DNA from: an uncultured Candidatus Actinomarina sp.
Lineage (GTDB): Bacteria > Actinomycetota > Acidimicrobiia > Actinomarinales > Actinomarinaceae
NCBI GenBank assembly: GCA_902626065.1
Contig: CACODT010000001.1
Location: 1-64,000 of the forward strand
Direction of reading: 5' to 3'
Length of the DNA: 64,000 nucleotides
The translations under genes were made by a program, and so were the position numbers. This document shows, in pieces, positions 43,533-54,055 of this stretch (position 1 is the stretch's first letter; every line of letters starts with the position of its first letter). Below the pieces are notes generated by a model. It searched no databases, was not told where the DNA came from, and saw only the letters and a list, made by a program, of their open reading frames with translations.

Positions 43533-44005
43533 TAATAATCAGTTTTATCGAGTACGAAATGTTTATTTTGAAGAAGTTCCTTCTTGTAATAGTTAATTGT
43601 TTTTTCATCCACCGAATATTTTTCTAGTTGTGATAATCCAATTTGTTCATGATTTAAATAAAGTTCAGACTTTGAATTATTTATTATTCTAAGTTCAGAA
43701 AATATTCTAAAGAGCCATGAAAAATGGGATGTCGATTTACCAATATCATGTAATAGACAAAGCGTGAATAAGCTATTTAAAGATTCGAGTTCCTTAAGAG
43801 TTAGTAGCTCTTTATCGAACGTTTTATTTATTGTTCTCTCTAAAACCTCAACTGAGTGGTGTCTGTCCTGCATTGATAGTTGCCAGAAAAGACGTATAAT
43901 ATTATCTTCGTTCAATTGTTGCTTAACTTTCAATTGATCTTCAACAGATAGGTGCTTATAAAAAAGAAATCTTATTGCTCTTTTAATTTTTAAATAAACT
44001 TTCAT
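43532..44005 (-). CDS. HD-domain hypothetical protein
   Basis: RHHSVEVLERT..LCLLHDIGKSTSHFSW..LNHEQIG. Confidence 0.55.
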   Translation of the reverse strand: MKVYLKIKRAIRFLFYKHLSVEDQLKVKQQLNEDNIIRLFWQLSMQDRHHSVEVLERTINKTFDKELLTLKELESLNSLFTLCLLHDIGKSTSHFSWLFRIFSELRIINNSKSELYLNHEQIGLSQLEKYSVDEKTINYYKKELLQNKHFVLDKTDY

Positions 44006-44883
44006 GCTCTGGGATGGCTTTCCTTAAATATTTCTGCAACAAATTCTTTAGTTAACTTAGTATAAATCTTTGTAGTAGAAACAGATGAATGTCCCAACAA
44101 TTCTTGTAGAGTCCTCAAGTCACAGCCTCCTTCAAGCATGTGCGTGGCTGCACTGTGTCTTAAAGTATGAGGATGAATTTCTAGATTTTTTCCTGTAAGT
44201 ACTGCCATTTTTTTTATAACACGAAAAATTGCTGTTCTATCTAATTTTTTCATATTTTTTGATAAAAATAAATATGGTTCATTTGTATCAAGCGAATCTC
44301 TCTTTGTTAAATAAGCAAGAATATTAATTTTTAATTCAGACCCAATAGGTACTATTCTTTGTTTTGATCCTTTACCGTACAATTTTACAAAATCATCATC
44401 AAAATCTAAATCTGACAATCTTACTTCAACTAATTCTGAAACTCTACATGCTGTTGAATACATAAAATCAATAATGGTTTTATTTCGTGAGTTTATAAAA
44501 TTATCATGATCATAAAAATTAATGATTTCATTTATTTCTGAAAATTGGACAGTATCTGGTAAGTAGGTCCCTTTTTTTAAGGAAACTTGATCTATATTTA
44601 TCATATCTTCAGGATTGTTGATATTAAACCATTTAATAAACTGCTTAATAGATGAGAGTTTTCTTAATTTTGAATTTTCTGAATTATTTCTTAAAGCATA
44701 AGAAATATATTTTTCAATCTCATCATTATTAATAATTTCATTATCAATGAATCTAAAAAATTCTATTAAATCAGTTCTATATGCACTGATTGTATTTATA
44801 GAAAGCCCTTTACTAATTTTTAAATAGTTACAAAAATCTAAAACTAAATCTTTATTACTTTTCTTTGACAGATTCTGTGACAA
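44002..44883 (-). CDS. xerD: Tyrosine recombinase XerD
   Basis: [42 protein letters not shown]. Confidence 0.92.
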   Translation of the reverse strand: MSQNLSKKSNKDLVLDFCNYLKISKGLSINTISAYRTDLIEFFRFIDNEIINNDEIEKYISYALRNNSENSKLRKLSSIKQFIKWFNINNPEDMINIDQVSLKKGTYLPDTVQFSEINEIINFYDHDNFINSRNKTIIDFMYSTACRVSELVEVRLSDLDFDDDFVKLYGKGSKQRIVPIGSELKINILAYLTKRDSLDTNEPYLFLSKNMKKLDRTAIFRVIKKMAVLTGKNLEIHPHTLRHSAATHMLEGGCDLRTLQELLGHSSVSTTKIYTKLTKEFVAEIFKESHPRA

Positions 44884-46483
44884 TGTTATCAGATTTTTTT
44901 GTTATGTTTTGTATAGATGATTTAACGAATTCATTAAATAAAGGTGCTGGACTCCATGGACGAGATTTAAATTCGGGATGAAACTGAGTTGCAATAAAAA
45001 ATGGATGATCGGGAATTTCGATCATCTCAACTAGATTGTTATCTGGTGACAATCCACCAATCTTTAATCCATTTTTCTCTAAAGAATCCCTATATTTGTT
45101 GTTTACTTCATAACGATGCCTGTGTCGTTCATATATAACCTCTTCACCATATATTCTTGAAGCGAGAGAATCTTTATTCAATTTACAAGGATATGTTCCA
45201 AGCCTCATTGATGCCCCTACGTCATCTTTTTCTAAATCTTGATTTGGAAGTAAATCAATGACATAATTTTTTGTATTTTTTGAAAATTCAGATGAATTTG
45301 CATCATTTATACCACATACGTTTCTTGCAAACTCAATTACAGCACACTGCAGACCGAGACAAATTCCCAAAAATGGAATATTATTTTTTCTAATATATTC
45401 AATTGCTGAAATCTTTCCTTCAATTCCTCGATAGCCAAATCCACCCGGAACAATTACTCCATCAATATCGTGTAGTATTTCAGTTTCAAAATTGTCTGCG
45501 TCAATCCAATGTAAATCTAATTTTGCTTTGTTTTGAAGACAGGCATGTTTTAAAGATTCAACTACTGAAAGATAGCTATCTGGTAATCCAAAATATTTTC
45601 CAAGAATTGCAATTTTTACAGTTTTATCAGCTTCTAATTTCAAATTGACCATAGTTTGCCACTTGTCAAGGTCTGGTTTTTCTGAGTTTAAATGTAATCG
45701 ATCATTTACAGCTTGGTCTAATCCTTCATTATACATTCGTAATGGCACTTCATAAATATCATCTAAATCAGGAGCATGAATCACATTTTCTACAGATACA
45801 TCGCAAAATAATGATACTTTACTCTTAATTTCATCATTTAACTCTCTATCTGATCTTAGGACAAGAACATCTGGTGATATTCCTGCAGCCCTTAGAAGAG
45901 AAACAGAATGTTGGGTGGGTTTTGTTTTTAATTCTGTACTTGGTCCTATGAATGGTACAAGCGTAACATGTACAAACATTACATTTTCAGAGCCTTGCTC
46001 TTTTCTAATTTGTCTCGCAGCTTCCAAAAAAGGTAATATCTCAATATCTCCTACAGTTCCCCCAATTTCAGTAATTTGAATATCTTCATCTTGAGAAACA
46101 CCTTTTATTCTTCTTTTTATTTCGTCTGTAATATGGGGAATTACTTGTACTGTTGCTCCTAAATAATCACCCTTTCTTTCACTATCAATTACTCTTCTGT
46201 AAATACTTCCAGTAGTAACATTTGAATCTTTTCTTAAATTGACTCCAGTGAATCTTTCATAATGACCAAGGTCTAGATCAGTTGTAGCACCATCTTCCGT
46301 AACAAAAACTTCACCATGTTGAAAGGGATTCATTGTGTCAGGGTCTACATTTATGTATGGATCTAATTTTTGATTTATTACGGACAATCCACGGGATTTT
46401 AGAAGGTTTCCAAGAGATGCTGATGTAATCCCTTTACCAAGACCAGAGACCACACCACCGGTGACAAAAATGTATTTGGTCAC
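44855..46483 (-). CDS. pyrG: CTP synthase
   Basis: [36 protein letters not shown]. Confidence 0.97.
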   Translation of the reverse strand: MTKYIFVTGGVVSGLGKGITSASLGNLLKSRGLSVINQKLDPYINVDPDTMNPFQHGEVFVTEDGATTDLDLGHYERFTGVNLRKDSNVTTGSIYRRVIDSERKGDYLGATVQVIPHITDEIKRRIKGVSQDEDIQITEIGGTVGDIEILPFLEAARQIRKEQGSENVMFVHVTLVPFIGPSTELKTKPTQHSVSLLRAAGISPDVLVLRSDRELNDEIKSKVSLFCDVSVENVIHAPDLDDIYEVPLRMYNEGLDQAVNDRLHLNSEKPDLDKWQTMVNLKLEADKTVKIAILGKYFGLPDSYLSVVESLKHACLQNKAKLDLHWIDADNFETEILHDIDGVIVPGGFGYRGIEGKISAIEYIRKNNIPFLGICLGLQCAVIEFARNVCGINDANSSEFSKNTKNYVIDLLPNQDLEKDDVGASMRLGTYPCKLNKDSLASRIYGEEVIYERHRHRYEVNNKYRDSLEKNGLKIGGLSPDNNLVEMIEIPDHPFFIATQFHPEFKSRPWSPAPLFNEFVKSSIQNITKKSDNIVTESVKEK

Positions 46484-46520
46484 ATTGAAACTTTAGCATG
46501 ATAAGAATTAAATAAAAGTA

Positions 46521-47321
46521 CTATCTCAAAATTTGATCTAAGAATAAATCAAGTTTTGGATTGTCATTGGTTCCAAGAATTTTAATTGATTCTTTTGAAA
46601 GATTGTAAGTATATTTAATATCCGTCTCATTCTCTTCTTGGACCTCAACAACTCCATCAAACTGAATGGCATAATTTTGATTTTTTTTAATTAAAATATC
46701 AATCAAACTCTTTTTACTAACAACTATAGATCTTGGAAATTTTGAAAATGGAGATATAGGTGTAATAGAGATAACATCAAGATTATTTTGTATTATCGGC
46801 CCTCCTGCTGAGTAGTTATATGCGGTTGACCCAAGTGAAGTTGATAATATTAATCCATCAGCACGTAAATTTACTTTTTGGTTGTAAGTTGATATTTCCA
46901 TTTCAAGAATCCTTGTTGGAGAATTTTTTATAATTACAACCTCATTGAAAGCTGGGAGCTCTTTATTATCGTTTTGTATAATTGCTTTTCTAGTTACCAA
47001 TTCATAATCTTTAGATGTCCATGATTTTAAATTTTCTTCTAACTCATTTGATGAGCTTACAAGATAACCTAGCCTTCCAGGACCTACTGTGATCAATGAT
47101 TTTTTAAATTTCCATGCTAGTCCCATAGCTTTAAGAGCTGTTCCGTCTCCGCCTATGCTTATAATTAAATCTGCTTTTCCCTTTTTTAGTTTTTTTATTT
47201 CATCTGAATCTATATCGACTATTTGATAACTAAAATTATTTTTTTCAATAATTTTGAAAATATCTTTAGACACTTTTTTAGATAGATACTTTTTTGATGA
47301 AATTATTAATAAATTCTTCAC
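46521..47321 (-). CDS. nadK: NAD kinase
   Basis: SIGGDGTALKAMG, ADGLILSTSLGSTAYNYSAGGPII. Confidence 0.92.
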   Translation of the reverse strand: MKNLLIISSKKYLSKKVSKDIFKIIEKNNFSYQIVDIDSDEIKKLKKGKADLIISIGGDGTALKAMGLAWKFKKSLITVGPGRLGYLVSSSNELEENLKSWTSKDYELVTRKAIIQNDNKELPAFNEVVIIKNSPTRILEMEISTYNQKVNLRADGLILSTSLGSTAYNYSAGGPIIQNNLDVISITPISPFSKFPRSIVVSKKSLIDILIKKNQNYAIQFDGVVEVQEENETDIKYTYNLSKESIKILGTNDNPKLDLFLDQILR

Positions 47322-47356
47322 TAGGATATATTATACGTATCTTCTAGGAGTACAAA

Positions 47357-48064
47357 ATGATACCAATTTCAGACATTAATCCTGCAAAAAATAATCCTGT
47401 TATCTCAAGAATTTTTATTTTTGGATCTATCCTTATATACATTCTTATTCAACCCAAAAATCCAAATGAACTTTTTAATTTCTTTTATGAATTTGCTGCG
47501 ATTCCATGTGAAATACTTTATAACACCCCACTTTCAGCAGACCAGTATTACAACAACGATTGCGCAATTGGTAGTTCAAATATTGTATTTGAAAATAAAA
47601 ATATTTTACTTAGTTTATTATTATCAAATCTTTTTCATGCAAATTTTGTTCATATACTTGGAAATCTTTGGAGCTTCTGGATATTTGGAAACAACATAGA
47701 AGATGTACTAGGAAAATTAAGATTCATATTATTTTTGTCTTTTACAGGTATCGCCAGTATGTTTTCACACATTTTTTTAAATTTCAATGATATTAATCCA
47801 ATAGTAGGTGCATCAGGAATAGTATCCGCACTTATGGGGGCTTATTTATATTTATTTCCAAATGCTCAGTTGCTAGTTTTAGTTCCCTTTGGCTTTCTTT
47901 TTCCGACAACAATAAGAGCAAAATTTTTTATGATATTTTGGTTTATTTCTCAAATTTTTATAGCTTTACAGAATAATAATATTTCATGGGAGGCACATAT
48001 TGGTGGGTTTTTAGTTGGTTATCTTTTGTTAAAAATTTTTAATTATAAAAGAAATACATTCTGA
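47357..48064 (+). CDS. Rhomboid family intramembrane serine protease
   Basis: HILGNLWSFWIFG, VGASGIVSALMGAY, EAHIGGFLVGYLL. Confidence 0.88.
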   Translation: MIPISDINPAKNNPVISRIFIFGSILIYILIQPKNPNELFNFFYEFAAIPCEILYNTPLSADQYYNNDCAIGSSNIVFENKNILLSLLLSNLFHANFVHILGNLWSFWIFGNNIEDVLGKLRFILFLSFTGIASMFSHIFLNFNDINPIVGASGIVSALMGAYLYLFPNAQLLVLVPFGFLFPTTIRAKFFMIFWFISQIFIALQNNNISWEAHIGGFLVGYLLLKIFNYKRNTF

Positions 48065-48784
48065 AAAAGTTGAAAATTTAAAATCAGCTATATCCTCATT
48101 CAAGTAATTTTTTATTGAAGACTTCACTAAAAATGATTTAGCATTCAATTCCTTAGCCAATAATATGTCTGTGTCTACCCTATCCCCAATCACATACCTT
48201 ATATTAGAAAAATTATCATTTAAATAACTGGAGTAGAATCTATCTGGTTTACCAAAAGATTTTATTTCACACCCAATTAAGTTTTCAATCTCTTTAACTA
48301 TCGCACCGTTGCCATCCTTAAACTCGTGTTCGTTAATTGGAAATGTAAGATCTTTATTTAAAGCAAATACATTTTTACCATCGTTAAAAGCATTTGATAT
48401 TATCTCAACTTCATCAGTTGTAAAATGATCTTTTCTTCCAATTAAAATAATGCCAGCATCCGTTATGTTTTTTGTTATTACTGACAAATTGGAAACGTAG
48501 TTTTTTAATTTAGATGAACCATGAACATATATGCTTTCGTTTTGGTTATTCAAATATTTCTTTAAGACATTTAAAGGGGTTACGATATTTCTAACAGGGA
48601 TTTGTATTGATAAAATTTTTTCAAGTCTATTTTTCACTGTTTGTGGTGTTTCAGAACTGTTATTTGTAATGAATATAAAATCTAAATTGTTTTTTTTAGC
48701 ACTTATGATTGAATCTCTTACTCCAGGTATGATTCTAGATTGTAAATAAATTGTACCATCAAGGTCTGTAGCGATTGTGTACAC
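48029..48784 (-). CDS. HAD-superfamily IIA hydrolase (NagD-like)
   Basis: TDLDGTIYL, FITNNSS, KPDRF, GDRVDTDILLAK. Confidence 0.85.
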   Translation of the reverse strand: MYTIATDLDGTIYLQSRIIPGVRDSIISAKKNNLDFIFITNNSSETPQTVKNRLEKILSIQIPVRNIVTPLNVLKKYLNNQNESIYVHGSSKLKNYVSNLSVITKNITDAGIILIGRKDHFTTDEVEIISNAFNDGKNVFALNKDLTFPINEHEFKDGNGAIVKEIENLIGCEIKSFGKPDRFYSSYLNDNFSNIRYVIGDRVDTDILLAKELNAKSFLVKSSIKNYLNEDIADFKFSTFSECISFIIKNF

Positions 48785-49223
48785 GTTTCTTTTCCATTAT
48801 TAATAATTTTGCAGTAATTGCATTACTTTCGTAAAAGTTTTTAGCTTGTCTATCACTAGGTAATGCATATGTTCGAATTTGAAAGTTATTTTTTGATGAA
48901 ACAAAACTTATATATTCAAACAATCTAGTTCCAAGTCCCATTTCTCTATAATTTTTATTAATAAATATTTCGTACAGATTCCAGTAGTAATCATCTTCAA
49001 CAACTCTTGCATAGCCAATAGTTTGATATTTATCATCTAAAAAGACATTCAATAAAAAGTACGCTGACTTAAATTGAGTGGAAATTTTTTGATAGTAATT
49101 AAATAAAGTTGTATCAATATTATTTATTTCATCATTAAATTCAGATTGAATTTTAGAAGGTGAGTTTTGTGTTTCTTGAATTTCAAAATTTAAACCAAAA
49201 TCTTGAAATTTTTTTTCAAACAC
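48759..49223 (-). CDS. GNAT family N-acetyltransferase
   Basis: YEIFINKNYREMGLGTRLFEYI. Confidence 0.7.
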   Translation of the reverse strand: MFEKKFQDFGLNFEIQETQNSPSKIQSEFNDEINNIDTTLFNYYQKISTQFKSAYFLLNVFLDDKYQTIGYARVVEDDYYWNLYEIFINKNYREMGLGTRLFEYISFVSSKNNFQIRTYALPSDRQAKNFYESNAITAKLLIMEKKRVHNRYRP

Positions 49224-49572
49224 AATCAGAACATACTTTCGCCCGCGGTTTAGCTAATTGTGTATTTTTTAAAACTAAAAAACAAATAGAGCATGTAAAT
49301 TCGTCATCCTGAATGTCTTCTACCGTTTCATCAAGTTTTAGATCTGAACTTTTAACATTTCTTTTTTCTGCTGCGTCAACAGACATAAAAGATCCTTCAG
49401 CTTCATCATTATCATCAACTGATTTCTTTTCAGTTTCAACTCTTGCTTCAAGTGATTCTGTTTCTACTTCTTCTTTTTCCTCTTCTTCAGGAGCAGCTTC
49501 ATTCTCATCAAGATCTTCTTCGAGATCTTCCAAAGTAGGTTCTTCTATTTCTTCGTTCTCTTTTTCTGCCAT
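49216..49572 (-). CDS. DUF4193-like acidic protein with C-terminal zinc-finger-like segment
   Basis: Acidic N-terminal tract; DDEFTCSICFLVLKNTQLAKPRAKVCSDCV. Confidence 0.7.
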   Translation of the reverse strand: MAEKENEEIEEPTLEDLEEDLDENEAAPEEEEKEEVETESLEARVETEKKSVDDNDEAEGSFMSVDAAEKRNVKSSDLKLDETVEDIQDDEFTCSICFLVLKNTQLAKPRAKVCSDCV

Positions 49573-49601
49573 TTATATCCTCAATTTCTGTAAAAATAAT
49601 A

Positions 49602-50474
49602 CTAAATTTTTAATAATATAGCTTGTTTTTTGATAAAAATTTCTGCTGGTCCATAATCGAAAAAATCACCATCAACTTCAATGGGATTTTCTGATAACAG
49701 AGAGACTCGATTCATTTTTTTAAGTAACACATCAGGATCTGTTAAATGAAGACCTTTTTTTGCTAGAAAAAATAATTTCATAGCTTTTAGTTTTGTTACT
49801 TTGAAGATTTGTGTATTAAATAATCCATCTTGTAAGCTAGATTTAGGTGAGATATTCCAACCACCTCCAAAATATTGACCGTTACAAATTGAAATATTGA
49901 ACGCAATATTATCAAATTCATATGAATCATTTACTATTTTAAAATTATCACTTTTTGCAGGAAATAATTTCAACCAAAAACTTACTGGGTATCTAAATCT
50001 TTTAAAAATTCGAGGTAATTTTTCACTTATCAGTACTGTGTCAGCTAAAAATCCATAATTTAAAACATTTACAAAGTATCTTGATTTATTTTTAGACTCA
50101 ATAAAACCAACATCAATCATATAACCATCGTTATTCTTGAGCCTTTTTACACCTTCATTTACACTTTGTGGAAATGCAAATGTTCTCATAAAATCTGAAC
50201 CACTTCCTGAGGGTAAACATGCTATTTCAGGATTAGGTACATTAAATTTAAATATTATATCGATTAAATTACTTAAAGTACCATCGCCTCCTACAGCACA
50301 ATAGATTACACTTTGTTCTAAATATTTTTTAATTATTTCTTCAACTTCGGATGGTTTTTCTGTTTGATATACATCAGATACTAAATCATTCTTTTCAAAG
50401 AGTTCTTCTATCTCCTTTTTCGAAAACTTTCTACCTCTTGAATTTTTATTATGTATAACAACAAATTTTTTCAT
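49602..50474 (-). CDS. Diacylglycerol kinase family lipid kinase
   Basis: VGGDGTLSNLIDII, LPSGSGSDFMRT. Confidence 0.85.
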   Translation of the reverse strand: MKKFVVIHNKNSRGRKFSKKEIEELFEKNDLVSDVYQTEKPSEVEEIIKKYLEQSVIYCAVGGDGTLSNLIDIIFKFNVPNPEIACLPSGSGSDFMRTFAFPQSVNEGVKRLKNNDGYMIDVGFIESKNKSRYFVNVLNYGFLADTVLISEKLPRIFKRFRYPVSFWLKLFPAKSDNFKIVNDSYEFDNIAFNISICNGQYFGGGWNISPKSSLQDGLFNTQIFKVTKLKAMKLFFLAKKGLHLTDPDVLLKKMNRVSLLSENPIEVDGDFFDYGPAEIFIKKQAILLKI

Positions 50475-52336
50475 AACATTGTTTTTTGAATAATAGTATT
50501 AATAAATTTTTGCGATATTGTATTAAAATTGTCAATTTTATATATTGTATAAACTTTTTGAGATATTTCTGCAGCTTCTCTAGAAGCTTTTATAAAATCA
50601 CCTAAAGTTATATCAAATTTATTTATCGTATATTCAATATTGCCTGAGTTTATGAATTCATTAAAAATACTGAACCATGATGTATCGACATTAATTTTCT
50701 TTTTAACACCATGATTATTTTCTAAAATATTAATCTTTTCTTGAGCAATTAAAAATTGGGTATACAAGTCACTATATTTTTCATGAATAGAAGTTTCGTA
50801 TTTTAAAGTAGAAATACCAGATGATAAAAACATTATACAAAACTCCTGTGAGCTGTGATTTTCAAGAAGTTCAACACCGACTAAGAAATTATCTCTATGT
50901 GTTTCTGTAATAAGTTTATTTTTTTTGGTATCGTTAAAATAATTTAAATTTTTTAATACCTTGACTTTTGATTTAAAATTGGATTCTAATGTCTTATCAT
51001 TTAATTTATTTTGATAAGAATAAAAACTTTTTTTAATCATTTTCAATCCTTTTTCTTCACCATATTTATTACAAAGATTCAAAACAGATCCGTATGAATT
51101 TGAATAAGACGACATAAGATTATTTGGCTTTAAATTAAAAAGATCGTTGTACCAGTTGTTTTCTATTCTTCTGTCATAATTTATATAAGCGAAACCCTTA
51201 TTATCAATTCCCCTTCTTCCTGCACGTCCCGTTAATTGTAGGAATTCTGATTTAGAAATTAATCTTGTTCTCACACCATCGAATTTGAATGCAGAATCTA
51301 TCATTATTGATTTAGCGGGCATATTGATCCCTAAAGAAAGAGTTTCAGTTGCAAACAGAACATCGATATATTTATTTAAAAATAAGTGTTCTACAAATTC
51401 TTTTACAATTGGTGCTAATCCCGCGTGATGAAATCCAATTTTCCTGGACCACATCCAATACAATTCATCTAAGTTTAAAAGTTGATATTCTTCAGCAGTT
51501 ATATCATTAAAAACTGTTTGAAATAAAATTTTTAAACTATGATTATCTTTATTTTTATTTACTAAATTTGCTGCAAATCTTGCTTTACTTTCAACCTTGT
51601 CTCTTGAAAAAAAGAATACAATGGAAGGGGTTGCTTTTTTTTCATTAATGTAATCTAGTTGATCCGTAAGTGTAGGTTTTTTAAACCTTTTATATTTTTT
51701 ATCAAATTTAAAGATTTTTTTATTTTTTCTATCCTCTGTTGATTTAATACTGCTTATTTTGTCATCATCTTTTGTGGATGTAATAAGTGATATTTCTAAA
51801 GGTACTGGACGTATCTTTGACTTTATTAACTCAGTTGGACCTCTCAATGAGACTATCCAGTTTAAGAATTCGTTTTCATTTCCAATAGTGGCTGATAATG
51901 CAAGTATTTTTATTTCTTTTGGTAAATGTATTATAATTTCTTCCCAAGTAGCACCTCTTTCTTTATCTGCTAAATAATGCACTTCATCTAGTACTACTAA
52001 ACCGATATCTCTTATTCTTATATCATCTGAAAATATCATGTTTCTTAAAATTTCAGTCGTAGCAATTATTAAATTGCCATTTGGATTTTCATTTCTATCA
52101 CCTGTTAAAAGTCCCGTGTTAAATCCAAGATCTTTAAAGTCATGATATTTTTGATTAGACAGTGCTTTTATTGGTGTTGTATAAATTACTTTCAAACCAT
52201 CATTTATATATTTTTCAACACCTTTTTCAGCAATTAGTGTTTTACCTGAACCTGTTGGTGCAGTCACTAGTACATTTAATCCTCTCAGTAATGAGGTAAC
52301 TGCTGTTTGTTGAAATGGATCTAGTTGAAAACTCAC
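50471..52336 (-). CDS. helY: DEAD/DEAH-box RNA helicase, HelY/Mtr4 type
   Basis: APTGSGKTLIAEKG, VLDEVHYLAD, ALSATIGN, LTGRAGRRGID. Confidence 0.88.
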   Translation of the reverse strand: MSFQLDPFQQTAVTSLLRGLNVLVTAPTGSGKTLIAEKGVEKYINDGLKVIYTTPIKALSNQKYHDFKDLGFNTGLLTGDRNENPNGNLIIATTEILRNMIFSDDIRIRDIGLVVLDEVHYLADKERGATWEEIIIHLPKEIKILALSATIGNENEFLNWIVSLRGPTELIKSKIRPVPLEISLITSTKDDDKISSIKSTEDRKNKKIFKFDKKYKRFKKPTLTDQLDYINEKKATPSIVFFFSRDKVESKARFAANLVNKNKDNHSLKILFQTVFNDITAEEYQLLNLDELYWMWSRKIGFHHAGLAPIVKEFVEHLFLNKYIDVLFATETLSLGINMPAKSIMIDSAFKFDGVRTRLISKSEFLQLTGRAGRRGIDNKGFAYINYDRRIENNWYNDLFNLKPNNLMSSYSNSYGSVLNLCNKYGEEKGLKMIKKSFYSYQNKLNDKTLESNFKSKVKVLKNLNYFNDTKKNKLITETHRDNFLVGVELLENHSSQEFCIMFLSSGISTLKYETSIHEKYSDLYTQFLIAQEKINILENNHGVKKKINVDTSWFSIFNEFINSGNIEYTINKFDITLGDFIKASREAAEISQKVYTIYKIDNFNTISQKFINTIIQKTML

Positions 52337-53031
52337 TTTTTATTTTTTTTAAATATAAAGATGATGATTTCCATCATCAAATAAAGAGGTATCGTAAATA
52401 CGAAAAGACTAACAGGGTCACCAGTAGGTGTGACAACGGCAGATATAATCAAAATAAATATGAACAACTCTGCCCTATTATTTGTTAATAAATTTATATT
52501 TATTATTTTCTTATTTAATAAAAATAATGTGACTAGTGGAAGTTGAAATGTTAAGGCAAATAACAATGCAACTCTTGTTATAAATTGATAATAATTTTGT
52601 GATCTTAAAATTATCTCATTCTCATTAAATGAAAGTAAAAATTCAATTCCATAAGAACCAAGTTCTAATGCTGCAAAAATCCCCAGGTAATAAAAAACTG
52701 TAAAAAATATATTATAAAAAATGAATGAAAGCCAAGAAAGTTCTACCAAGGCTGGTTTTAGAAAAAATCCTAAATTTAATAATGTAATCGGAAGCAATAA
52801 AATTAGAGATATTAAAAAAATATTTGTAATCTTTACTTGAAAGCCTTCATAAATTGTTAATGCAAATATATTTGACTCATCATAACCAGCATCGATTAGT
52901 GGTTGATTTAAAATCTCGATAAAAAAGGAATATTTAAAATACACGTATATTGAAAATATAAAGATCAGAATAATAGAAATTAATATCCTTATGTTTAGTT
53001 CCCTAAGGTGTTCAAAAAAAGGTTTTTTCAC
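52333..53031 (-). CDS. tatC: Twin-arginine translocase subunit TatC
   Basis: FFEHLRELNIRILISI, multiple TMs, VTPTGDPVSLFVFTIPLYLMMEI; GTG start. Confidence 0.92.
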   Translation of the reverse strand: MKKPFFEHLRELNIRILISIILIFIFSIYVYFKYSFFIEILNQPLIDAGYDESNIFALTIYEGFQVKITNIFLISLILLLPITLLNLGFFLKPALVELSWLSFIFYNIFFTVFYYLGIFAALELGSYGIEFLLSFNENEIILRSQNYYQFITRVALLFALTFQLPLVTLFLLNKKIININLLTNNRAELFIFILIISAVVTPTGDPVSLFVFTIPLYLMMEIIIFIFKKNKK

Positions 53032-53204
53032 TCTTCCTCATTTTCAATCCATTGCCATTTTTGATCTAAGCTAGCATCACCAACAATTCTTCTTGATGGA
53101 CCTTGATTAATATTTGAAAATATATCAATGTATTTTTTAAAACGTTTTTTATCAATTATGCCGATAGAAATAAATAATATAATGATTAGCTCAGTTAGAC
53201 TCAT
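53028..53204 (-). CDS. tatA: TatA/TatB-like protein (58 aa), below the ORF-track cutoff
   Basis: MSLTELIIILFISIGIIDKKRFKKYIDIFSNINQGPSRRIVGDASLDQKWQWIENEEE; GTGA overlap with tatC and ATGA overlap with pafC. Confidence 0.8.
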   Translation of the reverse strand: MSLTELIIILFISIGIIDKKRFKKYIDIFSNINQGPSRRIVGDASLDQKWQWIENEEE

Positions 53205-54055
53205 GAATTTATTTTATCTATTAAATTATTAATTTTTTTGTCATATTCAGTCTTTAAATTTTTTGGAGCAACAATCTCAGTATTCATAAAATTTTCTAAG
53301 AGAAATTCTAGTGCTACATTGAAGTCTCTGAAAGTGTAGATGCACAATCCATCTTTTAGATAAGCTTTTTCTTTGTTTAACTTATTTAAAAATAATTCAT
53401 TTTTATACTTAAATTTCACTTCAATATTTTTTGAGGTGTCCTTAGAGCTTGATTTAGATTTATCAACTTCATCGACTGATATAATTCTATTTATTAAGAA
53501 AGTTTTCATCCTGTTATCAACAAGGTCTATAGCTTCCAACACGTTACCGTCTTTATTATTGGTAATCGTCAATGGTTTAATTGCGTATGTCCTCACTTCT
53601 TCATATCCAATTTTTACATAATCAATATTTATATCGTTAGATAAAAATATAGAGATACCATCTTCGTTATCTATATTCGTCTTAACATCGAAATAACTTG
53701 CAAGAATATTTAAAAAATAATCTAAATCTTGTTTTTTAATATTTTTTACACTGAGATTATTACCGTTCTTCAATAAGCTATATATTTTAAAAAGTTCAAA
53801 ATCGGTAATGGTACTCAAATCTTCTAAAACTGTGGAATATTCAAATGATATAGTTTCATTCGCTAAATCAATCTCAAAATCAATAAAAGTCTCCCCATTA
53901 ATTGAATAAATCTCAGACATTATATTTAACATATACATTAGAGATTCGATCTCAACATTAAGAAGTTTTGTAAGCTCCTTTAATTCCCATTTACTTTTAT
54001 CTTTTAAAATATTGATAAGATATGTAAAGTCTTGGAGAGTTAGCTTGTCAGTCAT
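53201..54055 (-). CDS. pafC: WYL-domain transcriptional regulator (PafC-like)
   Basis: WYL-type regulator paired with a second one, followed by tatA-tatC-helY as in actinobacteria. Confidence 0.75.
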   Translation of the reverse strand: MTDKLTLQDFTYLINILKDKSKWELKELTKLLNVEIESLMYMLNIMSEIYSINGETFIDFEIDLANETISFEYSTVLEDLSTITDFELFKIYSLLKNGNNLSVKNIKKQDLDYFLNILASYFDVKTNIDNEDGISIFLSNDINIDYVKIGYEEVRTYAIKPLTITNNKDGNVLEAIDLVDNRMKTFLINRIISVDEVDKSKSSSKDTSKNIEVKFKYKNELFLNKLNKEKAYLKDGLCIYTFRDFNVALEFLLENFMNTEIVAPKNLKTEYDKKINNLIDKINS

